64,000 nucleotides of DNA from an uncultured Carboxylicivirga sp. (lineage in GTDB: Bacteria; Bacteroidota; Bacteroidia; Bacteroidales; Marinilabiliaceae), in contig NZ_OY764327.1 in the NCBI RefSeq assembly GCF_963668385.1, positions 5,242,501 through 5,306,500 of the forward strand, given 5' to 3'. The position numbers and the translations under genes were made by a program. Position 1 is the stretch's first letter; every line of letters starts with the position of its first letter. The notes under the pieces are model-generated. The model saw only the letters and a list, made by a program, of their open reading frames with translations. It had not been told where the DNA came from and did no database searches. Positions 33,699-42,222 of this stretch are shown piece after piece.

Positions 33699-34036
33699 CT
33701 ACAAGTCACTTTTATTTACTTCCGACAAAAGCATTTTCTCAACATTTAAAAGCATCAACAAATCATCTCCTTTAGCATACATACCGTAAATTATTTCGGT
33801 GTTATATTTAGTCCCTACCTCTGGAATTTGTTCAATTTGTTTATCTTTTATTTCAACAGTTGTAGAAACACCATCAACCAGTATTCCAAATTTATTTACT
33901 TTTTCATTGCTGTTTTCCAATACAACAATTGATAATTTTTGGGTAATCTCATGTGCTCAATGTTTAATTTGGTTCGAGAGTAAGCAATTGGTACAAATTT
34001 ACTTACAACATTTATAATGCCAGTACAATCAGGCAT
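33699..34036 (-). pseudogene. cheW: Decayed cheW (frameshifted and truncated)
   Basis: The long part (33699-33920 and a few codons upstream) matches the C-terminal half of CheW: KLSIVVLEN, FGILVDGVSTTVEI, IIYGMYAKGDDLLMLLNVEK. Upstream, in another frame, 34036-33950 encodes MPDCTGIINVVSKFVPIAYS followed by RTKLNI, which matches the CheW core (GVIN-RG--VP-ID-R). The two halves are joined by a frameshift near 33950, and the first about 30 residues of CheW are missing. CheW links chemoreceptors to CheA. It lies downstream of the chemoreceptor gene. Confidence 0.75.
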
Positions 34037-34096
34037 TATAAGATAAAAAAACACGATTATTCTGACTATTGTTTTTGATATTAGTTTTCTACCGAA

Positions 34097-36052
34097 CTAA
34101 AATTTTTCAAAATCGTTATCAGGTTCTAAACCTAAATACTTACCCATTTGACTAGGTTTATTTTCAAGCCTGTTTTTTATTTCTTCCTCTGAACTGTTCT
34201 TGTTTCTTTCAAGAAAGGAATTAAAGTTGGTGTTTACCTTATCTGCATCTCCAATATTGAAAAACGAAATAAGATCCTTTAATTGCTCGGCCTGGCTACT
34301 CATTTCTTCTGAGCTTGTTGCTAATTCTTCACTGGCAGCTGCATTTTGCTGACTAACATTGTTTAGTTGCTGTATAGCACTATTCACCTGACTTACGCCA
34401 TCGTTTTGCTCTAAACTTGCGGCTTTAATTTCCTGGACAAGATTTGCTGTATTTTCAATTTTGGGTATTACCGTCATCATTACTTCTCCAGCCCCCTGTG
34501 CTAAATCTAAACTCGATTGAGATAACCCAACTATTTCTTCAGAAGCAACCTTACTACGTTCTGCCAATTTTCGAACTTCAGCTGCAACTACGGCAAAGCC
34601 TTTCCCATGTTCTCCAGCGCGAGCGGCCTCTACTGCTGCATTTAGCGCTAATATGTTTGTTTGAAATGCAATATCCGTAACAATTGAAATTTTATCCACA
34701 ATTTCTTTGTTTGCTTCATCTGCCTTTCCTGCTCTTTGTGCCACTTCCTGAATACCCTTATATGCTTCTTCTGAAATTTTGCTCGTTTCCTGCGCATTAT
34801 CGGTATTCTGTTGAATATTTGAAGCAATTTCTTCCATAGTACTTGAAATTTCCTCCGAAGAAGACGCCTGCTCATTAGCTCCTTGACTCATCTGTTGAGA
34901 TGTACTGGAAACCTGTTCGCTAGCAGCTGCAATATTATTGGCTCCACTTGCAATATTGGATATAATTTCTTTAAGCTTTACAACCATCCCTAACATGTTA
35001 TTGATTGCACCTGTTCTATCTCCAAATTGGTTAATATCTATGGCAAGATCACCAACTGATATTTTTTTACTTATAAACGCCACTTCGGCAGGTTCACCTC
35101 CTAAGTCTTTGCGAATATTTTGCGTTATTAATATACCCAATGCTATACTTATGGCCACCACTACTACCAGGGTAATAGCTACCAATATAACAGCTGACAG
35201 TTTTGTTTTATCAATAAAACTATAGACGCCTTGTCGTTGATTTCTGGCATGCGTAAGCAGTTCCGAAGCATATTGTTTTTGTACTTGCTGTGCCTCGTTT
35301 TGTAATTTTACTTTTTCTACAAAATTCAGAAATTCGGCTTTATAAACTTCAAGTGCTTTAGCAGTTTCATTTAAACCTACTCGTATACTAGCTGTTTTCA
35401 TTTGGCTGCTCCATGTTCTTAAATCTTTAATTATTTCATCCATTTCATTGATTGCAGCAATCTTAAGCTCTTCGGTTGGTGCATGAACATATTTATTTGT
35501 TGCTATGCGTATGCGGTTTATACCATTTCGAGCTTCTTGCATACCATATAACCTATATAAAGTATCATATCGCTGTCCACTACTTATATATTTTTTACCA
35601 CTAACAATCGCTTCAGCAATTTTATTAGTAGCTTCTTGTGCGGCATCAGAGCGCTTTTTGTCTGCTTCCTCTTTCTCTTTTTGAAGCCTGCGCCATTCTA
35701 TATTCGATTCTAAGTAAAGTTTAGCCGTACTAATTATTTGTTCGGCTTCAGCCTTGTTGTCATCCGATTTCATCAATGCTTTAGCTTCACTTGCCAGCGT
35801 AATTACATTGTTAACTTCAGTTTTAATTTCATCGAAATATTTTTCATCATTATAAATATAATAACTGAGCGAGCCTGATTGTGCGTCACCTGCATCCACA
35901 ATAAGTCGGTTTACTTTTTTAGATATTTCAAGTTGATAAACAATTTTGCCCATGGCGTTATAGCCAATATAACCAACTAAAACAGTAAGAGCTACAACAG
36001 ACAGAAAACTATATGTTAGTTTCTTTCCAAGAGAGATGTTCATTATCTTCAT
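34097..36052 (-). CDS. Methyl-accepting chemotaxis protein
   Basis: The 651-residue receptor has an N-terminal membrane helix (about 12-30), a long helical periplasmic domain (about 31-280), a second membrane helix ([23 protein letters not shown]), a HAMP-like segment ([14 protein letters not shown]) and a cytoplasmic signalling hairpin whose tip is well conserved ([20 protein letters not shown], then [12 protein letters not shown]). It would pass a ligand signal to CheA through CheW. No intact cheW, cheA, cheR or cheB lies in the window, so it depends on genes elsewhere or has another partner, such as the neighbouring kinases. Confidence 0.95.
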   Translation of the reverse strand: MKIMNISLGKKLTYSFLSVVALTVLVGYIGYNAMGKIVYQLEISKKVNRLIVDAGDAQSGSLSYYIYNDEKYFDEIKTEVNNVITLASEAKALMKSDDNKAEAEQIISTAKLYLESNIEWRRLQKEKEEADKKRSDAAQEATNKIAEAIVSGKKYISSGQRYDTLYRLYGMQEARNGINRIRIATNKYVHAPTEELKIAAINEMDEIIKDLRTWSSQMKTASIRVGLNETAKALEVYKAEFLNFVEKVKLQNEAQQVQKQYASELLTHARNQRQGVYSFIDKTKLSAVILVAITLVVVVAISIALGILITQNIRKDLGGEPAEVAFISKKISVGDLAIDINQFGDRTGAINNMLGMVVKLKEIISNIASGANNIAAASEQVSSTSQQMSQGANEQASSSEEISSTMEEIASNIQQNTDNAQETSKISEEAYKGIQEVAQRAGKADEANKEIVDKISIVTDIAFQTNILALNAAVEAARAGEHGKGFAVVAAEVRKLAERSKVASEEIVGLSQSSLDLAQGAGEVMMTVIPKIENTANLVQEIKAASLEQNDGVSQVNSAIQQLNNVSQQNAAASEELATSSEEMSSQAEQLKDLISFFNIGDADKVNTNFNSFLERNKNSSEEEIKNRLENKPSQMGKYLGLEPDNDFEKF

Positions 36053-36193
36053 AACATATTATATTTATTTATTGATTTTTTTCAACAAACAAGCAATATG
36101 CCATAGTTGCTATAGCTGTATTAAACAAGCATATAACAAATGAAATAAAATAAAAAAACAGGCGATATATCGCCCATGTGTTATATGTCGCCC

Positions 36194-37636
36194 CTAATTT
36201 GGTCGCTCTATACCTAACTTACGCATTTTTGAAAACAGGGTAGATGGTTTTAGGTTTAAAATCTCAGCAGCTCCATTTTTGCCTTTAATTCTCCATCTTG
36301 ATTCTTTTAAAACAGATAAAATAAACTGCCTTTCATTTTCTTCAAGCGATAAGTTCTGTTTTTTAATTAAAGGTGCGCTATTATTTAGGTTAGCATTAAC
36401 GATTAGCTTTTTTCCTTCGCTTAAAATGTATGAACGTTCAATCATATTTTCTAACTCCCTAACATTACCCGGCCAATTATATTCCAAAAGTCTTTTTAAG
36501 GAATCAGAAGAAATAGAATCTATATTACCTCCAATTCTACGATTAAACTTCTCTATAAAAAACTGAACTAGCAACGGAATGTCACTACTTCGCTCTCTTA
36601 AAGGGGGGATATGAATAGGCATTACATTTAACCGAAAATAAAGGTCTTCTCTAAATTTACCATTTTGAACCTCTTCTTCTATATTGCGATTGGTTGCTGA
36701 AATTAGTCGAATATCAACCTTTATTGTCTTTGTTCCTCCAAGTCTTTCTATTTCCTGTTCCTGTATTGCTCGTAACAATTTCGATTGAACTGTTAACGGT
36801 AATTCTCCAATCTCATCAAGAAATAAAGTACCATTGTTAGCGAGCTCAAACTTACCAGGTTTAGAATTTACCGCTCCTGTAAATGCACCTTTTTCATATC
36901 CAAACAGTTCGCTCTCTATAAGATTTTCAGGTATAGCAGCACAATTAACTTTAATAAATGCCTTATCTTTACGAGTGCTGTTTACATGAATTGCATTGGC
37001 AAATAGTTCTTTTCCTGTTCCACTTTCACCTAAAAGGATTATTGAAGAGTCCGTTTTTGACACCTTTTTAATCAAGTTTAACGACCTTTTTAGCACTTTA
37101 CTATTTCCAATTATATCGCTAAATTCATTTTTCCCAATCTCTTGTTTTAATTGAATATTTTCTTCCTCAAGCTGCTTTTTTAAGGTGCTAATTTCTTCAA
37201 AAGCTGAAGTTAATTCCTGGTTCTTTTTTAATAATCCATTTATTAGATTTAAACGCTCTTTTCTTAAGTAGTAGCTTTCAAGTGCTGAATCGAGCGTTTG
37301 CTTAAGGTCACTAATATCTACGGGTTTTAATAAGTATCTATAAATGCCTCCCTGATTAATTGCATCGAGCATTGTTGCATTATCATCAAACGCAGTTAAA
37401 ATAATAACGACAACATCAGGAAACTTTTCTTTTAATATAGAAGCTAATTGAAGCCCTGTCATTTCGGGCATCCGTTGGTCGGTTATTACTATTGGGTATT
37501 TGGCATTCTCAATTTTATCAATAGCCTCATTGCCATTCTCTGCTATATCAATCTTGAACCATTTTCGCAGACCAGCCCTAATGGTAATTAGATTATCCTT
37601 CTCATCATCAATATATAAAATTCTATTTTCCTGCAT
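36194..37636 (-). CDS. NtrC-type sigma-54-dependent response regulator
   Basis: The 480-residue protein has a receiver domain (LYIDDEKDNL; phospho-Asp in VITDQRMPEMTG), a coiled linker, an AAA+ domain (Walker A GESGTGKE; GAFTGA loop that contacts sigma-54; LFLDEIGEL Walker B) and a Fis-type HTH at the C-terminus (IKGKNGAAEILNLKPSTLFS). It activates sigma-54 promoters after phosphorylation. Its start overlaps the end of the upstream kinase gene by 14 bp, making that kinase its likely partner. No sigma-54 promoter was identified confidently in this block. Confidence 0.95.
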   Translation of the reverse strand: MQENRILYIDDEKDNLITIRAGLRKWFKIDIAENGNEAIDKIENAKYPIVITDQRMPEMTGLQLASILKEKFPDVVVIILTAFDDNATMLDAINQGGIYRYLLKPVDISDLKQTLDSALESYYLRKERLNLINGLLKKNQELTSAFEEISTLKKQLEEENIQLKQEIGKNEFSDIIGNSKVLKRSLNLIKKVSKTDSSIILLGESGTGKELFANAIHVNSTRKDKAFIKVNCAAIPENLIESELFGYEKGAFTGAVNSKPGKFELANNGTLFLDEIGELPLTVQSKLLRAIQEQEIERLGGTKTIKVDIRLISATNRNIEEEVQNGKFREDLYFRLNVMPIHIPPLRERSSDIPLLVQFFIEKFNRRIGGNIDSISSDSLKRLLEYNWPGNVRELENMIERSYILSEGKKLIVNANLNNSAPLIKKQNLSLEENERQFILSVLKESRWRIKGKNGAAEILNLKPSTLFSKMRKLGIERPN

Positions 37637-40268
37637 CTTTCTTAAATGGTATAAATATTGTAAACTCCGTGCCGAGGTCTTTTTTTGATTCTACTTCGAT
37701 AACACCACCGTGTTCTTCAATAATACCATGCACGATAGATAATCCTAGTCCGGTTCCTTCACCAACATTTTTAGTGGTAAAAAACGGGTCGAAAATATTT
37801 TTTAAAATTTCCTCAGGTATACCCGAACCACTATCTTTTATTTTGACTATAATATTATCTTTTTCATTACTTAAGCTTGTTGTAATAGTAATCTTACCTT
37901 TATCTTCAATTGCTTGAATTGCATTTACCAACAAGTTTAGAAAAGCTTGTCCTAGTTTTCCGGGAAAACAGTAAAACTCTTCAATATCTGAATAGCTTTT
38001 AACTATTTCAATTCTACCTTTATACTTATTAAATAAAATGGTTAATGTAGAATCAATTAGTTGATTTATGTTGGCTCTTTCAAATTTTTGGGAATCTAAA
38101 CGAGTGAATGTGCGTAATCCTTTAACAATGTTGGTGGTACGGCCAACTCCATTTTTGATTGATTCCATTACCAAAGGAAGTTCTTCAAGCAGCTCTGTAA
38201 TTTTTTCTTGAATTTCCGAGGCATCAATATTACCTTTGACTTGACGATTTTCAACTTCAATGGATACCGGAATAAATTGATGTATTAAGTGAGTCATTTC
38301 TTCGAGCATAAACTCCAAACCTGTAATACCGCTACTGATAAAGTTTACAGGATTATTTATTTCGTGGGCAATTCCAGCAGTTAATGTACCGATAGAAGCC
38401 ATCTTTTCCTGTTTAATCAATTGAGCTTGAATAAGCTTTAGTTCCTCCAATGCTTCTTTTAACCTGTTTCTTTCTTCAAGAAGCATTTCATTTGTTGTAT
38501 ATAGCTCTTCATTGTTTGCTTGTAACTCTTCATTCAATTGATTTATTTCCTGAGTTCTTTCCTCGACAAGCGATTCAAGATTATTTTTGTGTTCAATAAG
38601 CTCATGTTCAACCTTCTTTCTTTTTTGAGCTTCGAATAATTGGGCTACAATAGCAGCAATTGTAGAAATAAATGATTCTTCATCTGGCATCCATTTACGT
38701 TTTTCGCCAATATGCTCAGCAGAAACAACACCAATTAATTTTCCTTCGAGAAATATACCTGAATCGAGCAATGAAGTTATACAATGCTTTTTTAAATGTA
38801 TATCTTTTAATTGGCTTGTGCGTGGGTCGTTAAATGTATCTTCAGCATAAACACGATTCTCTTTCTTTATGGCATTGAAATATGCCGGAAATTCATTAAT
38901 ATGTAAAATATCTCCGGAAGTATAAGTTTCTGTTTGTTGGTTAAATAAGAATAAACATTTTAATTGAGAGCCATCATCGGAAAATGCCCAAATGCTTCCA
39001 CGGGCTACTGAAAGCGTTGAAGAAATTAAATGGGCAATTTTTTGAAAAGCGTCATTAATATTTTTAAATGAAAAGATGTGAGAAAACATTATTTCTGCTA
39101 AAGCGGCTCGTTGAATATTTGCCCTATTTTGACTTTCTACTTTTTGTATTTCAGCTTTTTTTCGTTCAGTTATGTCAATCGACAGCGAAATTGCCCCGAT
39201 AACCTTTTGTTTGTGATTATAAGGGACAACAATTTTTCGAGCATATATGTCATGCTTCTTATAAATCAATTTATCTTCATAGTCCAGTATTTGGTTTTTC
39301 TTTATTAATTCAAGGTTTCGTTTCCATTTTTCTTTTCCTTTTTTTGACGCAGTACCCTCATAAATATTCTTCCCTTCAGAATCGCCCCAAATACTTTTAG
39401 AACTACTGTTTTGTAATAAAACGTTGCTATCTAAATCGGTGGCAAACAATTCAAAAGGCAAACAATCAATAATTGTTCTTAGCATTGTCTTTTGTTCAGT
39501 GAGTTTTTCTTCTGCCATTTTTTGTTTTGTAATATCCCTTATAATAGACAAGAAATTGCCATTAAGACCATTTTCAATTTTGTTTATTGCAACTTGAGCA
39601 AAAAGTGCCTTCCCTTTTGCATCAATAAACTCCCACTCAAACTTTTGTGGAAACCCTTCTGATACTTTTTTTAATATCGCTACACCTTCATCAAAGGATT
39701 TTTTTCCATTAGGTTGGTATTCGGGTGACAAATCAGCAAAAGTAAAGTTTTTTTTAGTGTCGGTTATACCAAATAAAACTTTTGCTGTTTGGTTACAATC
39801 AATATAATGCTCATCCTTATGAATAAACACCGCTTCAGTCGATGAATTTAAAAGTTGTCGATATTGTCGTTTAACTTCAGCAATAGTGGTTTCAAGGCTT
39901 TTTTGGTAGCTTAAATCTTCAATGGTACTAATCATATAGTCAATGTGGTTTCCTTGATGGGTGTATTTTTGCAAAAACAACCTGACATCTAAAAGCGAGC
40001 CATCTTTTCTTCTAAATTTCACCAAATGGGGGGTATTTATCTGCCGGGTTATAATTTCGTGATATATTTCTTGCCGGGTTTCAGGTTTGTCGTATAAATC
40101 GTAGGCAAGATGTTTGATATGCTTTTTTGCATCACTAAAAGAGTTATACCCCAGCATTTTAATAAATCGTTCATTCATGCTTACAATACTACCATCAACT
40201 GTTGATAATGCCATGCCTATTGGAGCATTGTCAAAAATGGTTTTTATGCTTGTAAATTCATCTTTCAT
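37623..40268 (-). CDS. Multi-PAS/GAF histidine kinase
   Basis: The 881-residue soluble protein has three PAS domains (about 5-125, 130-250, 255-375), a GAF domain (about 390-555), a coiled coil and a kinase core (ASIGTLTAGIAHEINNPVN with the phospho-His; NLLVNAIQAIEDKG N-box; GTGLGLSIVHGIIEEHGG G-boxes). PAS and GAF domains sense small ligands or redox state in the cytoplasm. It is translationally coupled to the NtrC-type regulator and forms a complete two-component pair with it. Confidence 0.92.
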   Translation of the reverse strand: MKDEFTSIKTIFDNAPIGMALSTVDGSIVSMNERFIKMLGYNSFSDAKKHIKHLAYDLYDKPETRQEIYHEIITRQINTPHLVKFRRKDGSLLDVRLFLQKYTHQGNHIDYMISTIEDLSYQKSLETTIAEVKRQYRQLLNSSTEAVFIHKDEHYIDCNQTAKVLFGITDTKKNFTFADLSPEYQPNGKKSFDEGVAILKKVSEGFPQKFEWEFIDAKGKALFAQVAINKIENGLNGNFLSIIRDITKQKMAEEKLTEQKTMLRTIIDCLPFELFATDLDSNVLLQNSSSKSIWGDSEGKNIYEGTASKKGKEKWKRNLELIKKNQILDYEDKLIYKKHDIYARKIVVPYNHKQKVIGAISLSIDITERKKAEIQKVESQNRANIQRAALAEIMFSHIFSFKNINDAFQKIAHLISSTLSVARGSIWAFSDDGSQLKCLFLFNQQTETYTSGDILHINEFPAYFNAIKKENRVYAEDTFNDPRTSQLKDIHLKKHCITSLLDSGIFLEGKLIGVVSAEHIGEKRKWMPDEESFISTIAAIVAQLFEAQKRKKVEHELIEHKNNLESLVEERTQEINQLNEELQANNEELYTTNEMLLEERNRLKEALEELKLIQAQLIKQEKMASIGTLTAGIAHEINNPVNFISSGITGLEFMLEEMTHLIHQFIPVSIEVENRQVKGNIDASEIQEKITELLEELPLVMESIKNGVGRTTNIVKGLRTFTRLDSQKFERANINQLIDSTLTILFNKYKGRIEIVKSYSDIEEFYCFPGKLGQAFLNLLVNAIQAIEDKGKITITTSLSNEKDNIIVKIKDSGSGIPEEILKNIFDPFFTTKNVGEGTGLGLSIVHGIIEEHGGVIEVESKKDLGTEFTIFIPFKKDAGK

Positions 40269-40364
40269 TTTTATGTCATATTAAAACCTTACCTTATAAT
40301 TCAAATCTAAAAGTTACAATTTTTTGAGTTTTTTATGTAAAAATTAAAGAATCATTTAGTTTGC

Positions 40365-40655
40365 TTAAAATGTAACTCCTGTCATTTTCATAATCATAGA
40401 TTGAATGATGGCATCTTCATCAGCATCATTACCCTCAGTCTTTAGTTTGGCAATCAAATTTATCAGCTTCATTATATCCAAGTCGTATTCAGATAACAAT
40501 TCAACCATCCTATTCAGAACATCTTTGCTTTTCTTAAGAAATTCCTTACTTGACGAAAAGACAATTTCATCAGCTCCGTCTTTTATGATTTCGTTATCCA
40601 ATAATTCAAGCGATTCATTTACCTCACTTTGCAACCACACATATAAATCTTTCAT
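40365..40655 (-). CDS. Small helical protein, unknown function
   Basis: The 96-residue protein (start MKDLYVW; an upstream in-frame start at 40694 would run towards an inverted repeat) is predicted all-helical, with ESLELLDNEI, SSSKEFLKKSKDVLNRMVEL and a C-terminal IIQSMIMKMTG. No family is recognised. It could belong to the sensory block (a kinase- or receptor-associated adaptor) or be independent. It lies 96 bp upstream of the PAS kinase. Confidence 0.5.
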   Translation of the reverse strand: MKDLYVWLQSEVNESLELLDNEIIKDGADEIVFSSSKEFLKKSKDVLNRMVELLSEYDLDIMKLINLIAKLKTEGNDADEDAIIQSMIMKMTGVTF

Positions 40656-40696
40656 TCTGATTTGTGTTAAAAAGAAGCGTGGCACTGAAACCACTC

Positions 40697-40794
40697 GTAA
40701 CTAAGGTATCGCCAAACACCCAATCGCAAAGCAGCACAGGCCACGCCCGTACCTACTCTCATTGCGATTTTAAAATTTGGCGATTTTTAGTTAC
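40697..40794. repeat. Large imperfect inverted repeat (33-bp arms)
   Basis: The arm at 40697-40729 (GTAACTAA ... ATCGCCAAA ... AATCGCAA) is mirrored at 40762-40794 (TTGCGATT ... TTTGGCGAT ... AGTTAC). Three conserved blocks of 6, 9 and 8 bases match exactly; the connecting bases differ, with one-base shifts. The 32-base centre is G+C-rich (CACAGGCCACGCCCG). The layout resembles a folded recombination site or a structured RNA. It marks the junction between the sensory block and the replication module. Confidence 0.6.
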
Positions 40795-40929
40795 AAGAGA
40801 TTAAGTCTTAATATTTTAAGATTATATGTTCGCTTTCTTTTTTGTTTATATCAAATATTCAGTTTTACTGTTAAAATTTATACAAAAGTAATATTCAAAA
40901 GGCAATAAATGGAAAAATAAGGCAATAAA

Positions 40930-40956
40930 AAACCCGATACCAAAACTGATACCGGG
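40930..40956 (-). terminator. Intrinsic terminator of the Rpn-like gene
   Basis: On the minus strand, about 20 bp after the stop, CCCGGTATC pairs imperfectly with GGTATCGGG and is followed by a T-run (GGGTTTTTTATT). Confidence 0.7.
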
Positions 40957-40978
40957 CTATATCTTAGATTAACTACTC

Positions 40979-41869
40979 TTAATGAGAGTTGTTTGTCCGA
41001 ATCTTTTGAATATCCTCAATGGCAATATCTGTTATTTCAGATATTTCATTATCCGCATAACCTTTTGCAATCATTTTTACTACAACTTCTTTTTTACCTA
41101 AGTATTTAAGTTCGTTGGCAGCTTCTGCAAAAGCATCTTTAACTTGTGGTGAAATTGTTTCCATAATCTCATCTATTTTATCCGGTTCTAAACCAGAAAC
41201 TTTATACAAATATAACGCTATTTTTTGGAAAATAGTTTCGTCAATTTCCTTTAGCTGACTGAACATTTCTCGTGCCAAATCAGGGTTATTCTTGATAAAG
41301 CCAATAAGATTATCACTTCGCTTCATAAACCATACTGCTACTTTTACACTTGGTCGCTTAAAGTGACGGATGATAGCATGGTCTTCAATATCTTTTGTAT
41401 CAAACAAAGCATAATCGAACAAAGGCACAAAGCGTTTAAGCACCTCCGGAACCTGAACAAAACCCGAATCATTCCATTTTCGTTTGCCGTGATAGAATAC
41501 CATTGTAATAACAGGCGTGAGCTTTTGTTTATTGGCTACCTGGTTCTCCCATACATTCAAAATATACCGTAACAATTGTAGGTGTATGTTTTTATCGGGA
41601 TAACTTTTGTGTTCGTACAGCAAGGAGACTTTAATATCCGTATGACCAAACAGCATATTGCATGAAATATCTTTGAAATACGGTGCAAGCTCCTGGTCCA
41701 CATATTCGGTTGGGTCGTACTCCAGACTTTCAATTTTAAGCCCTTGCAAAACATCTTTAGGTAAAGAGCCGTGAAGCAAATCGGCAAGATTCTCTTTTAC
41801 TGAAAAAAGACTTTTAAAGAAATTATCGTGAATGTTATTGTTTTTCTGTACGTTATCGTTCTTTTTCAT
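40979..41869 (-). CDS. Rpn-type PD-(D/E)XK nuclease/transposase-like protein
   Basis: The 296-residue protein matches the recombination-promoting nuclease (Rpn)/PDDEXK transposase family: N-terminal HDNFFKSLFSVKENLADLL, then the core with VSLLYEHKSYPDK (ExK: Glu-His-Lys), the following helix IHLQLLRYILNVW, and ITMVFYHGKRKW. Family members are DNA endonucleases linked to recombination and phage interplay. The C-terminal helices (LGKKEVVVKMIAKGYADNEI) are typical too. The ATG at 41869 is preferred to an upstream TTG. It lies downstream of the iteron-like region and has its own terminator. Confidence 0.85.
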   Translation of the reverse strand: MKKNDNVQKNNNIHDNFFKSLFSVKENLADLLHGSLPKDVLQGLKIESLEYDPTEYVDQELAPYFKDISCNMLFGHTDIKVSLLYEHKSYPDKNIHLQLLRYILNVWENQVANKQKLTPVITMVFYHGKRKWNDSGFVQVPEVLKRFVPLFDYALFDTKDIEDHAIIRHFKRPSVKVAVWFMKRSDNLIGFIKNNPDLAREMFSQLKEIDETIFQKIALYLYKVSGLEPDKIDEIMETISPQVKDAFAEAANELKYLGKKEVVVKMIAKGYADNEISEITDIAIEDIQKIRTNNSH

Positions 41870-41943
41870 TCGATTCAAATATTTTTAATTAATGCTATTT
41901 TGATTTTTTTTAAATGCTTTTCTGTGGGCTATGGTAATTTCAT

Positions 41944-42178
41944 AAAACCGTCCTCATTCCTCACTTTTTAGTTATATTCCTTATTATCAGCAAAATAAAA
42001 TGAGGACAATGAGGACAGGTGAGGGACGAGAGCCATTTTTCCCTCACTCGTCCCTCATATATCCCTCGTTCATCCCTCACCCGTCCTCACTTATTTTTAG
42101 AGTAAAAAAATATATAGTATTAAATATCAATCTATTAATATCTATCCTCATAGAGATTGAGGAAATGAGGACGGTTTT
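41944..42178. other. Iteron-like repeat cluster, candidate replication origin
   Basis: About 13 copies of a TGAGGAC/TGAGGGA-type word lie within 235 bp in both orientations (for example at 42001, 42010, 42020, and as complements at 42041, 42050, 42073, 42083 and 42144). The outermost copies form a perfect 15-bp inverted repeat: AAAACCGTCCTCATT (41944-41958) and its reverse complement (42164-42178). The middle is very A+T-rich (42090-42140). It abuts the 3' end of the primase-helicase gene. Iterons next to a replication gene suggest an origin; no experiment supports it. Confidence 0.55.
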
Positions 42179-42222
42179 TGCTTTAATACCATAGCTAAAG
42201 TAAAACTGCATAGTTTTGTATT

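Noticed and set aside
32448-40268. Complete chemotaxis operon
   Set aside because: cheA, cheR and cheB are absent and cheW is broken; only a receptor and two-component genes are present.
41944-42178. Short plus-strand frame (64 codons) at 42000-42194
   Set aside because: It is read through the TGAGGAC/TCCCTCA words and has no support as a gene.
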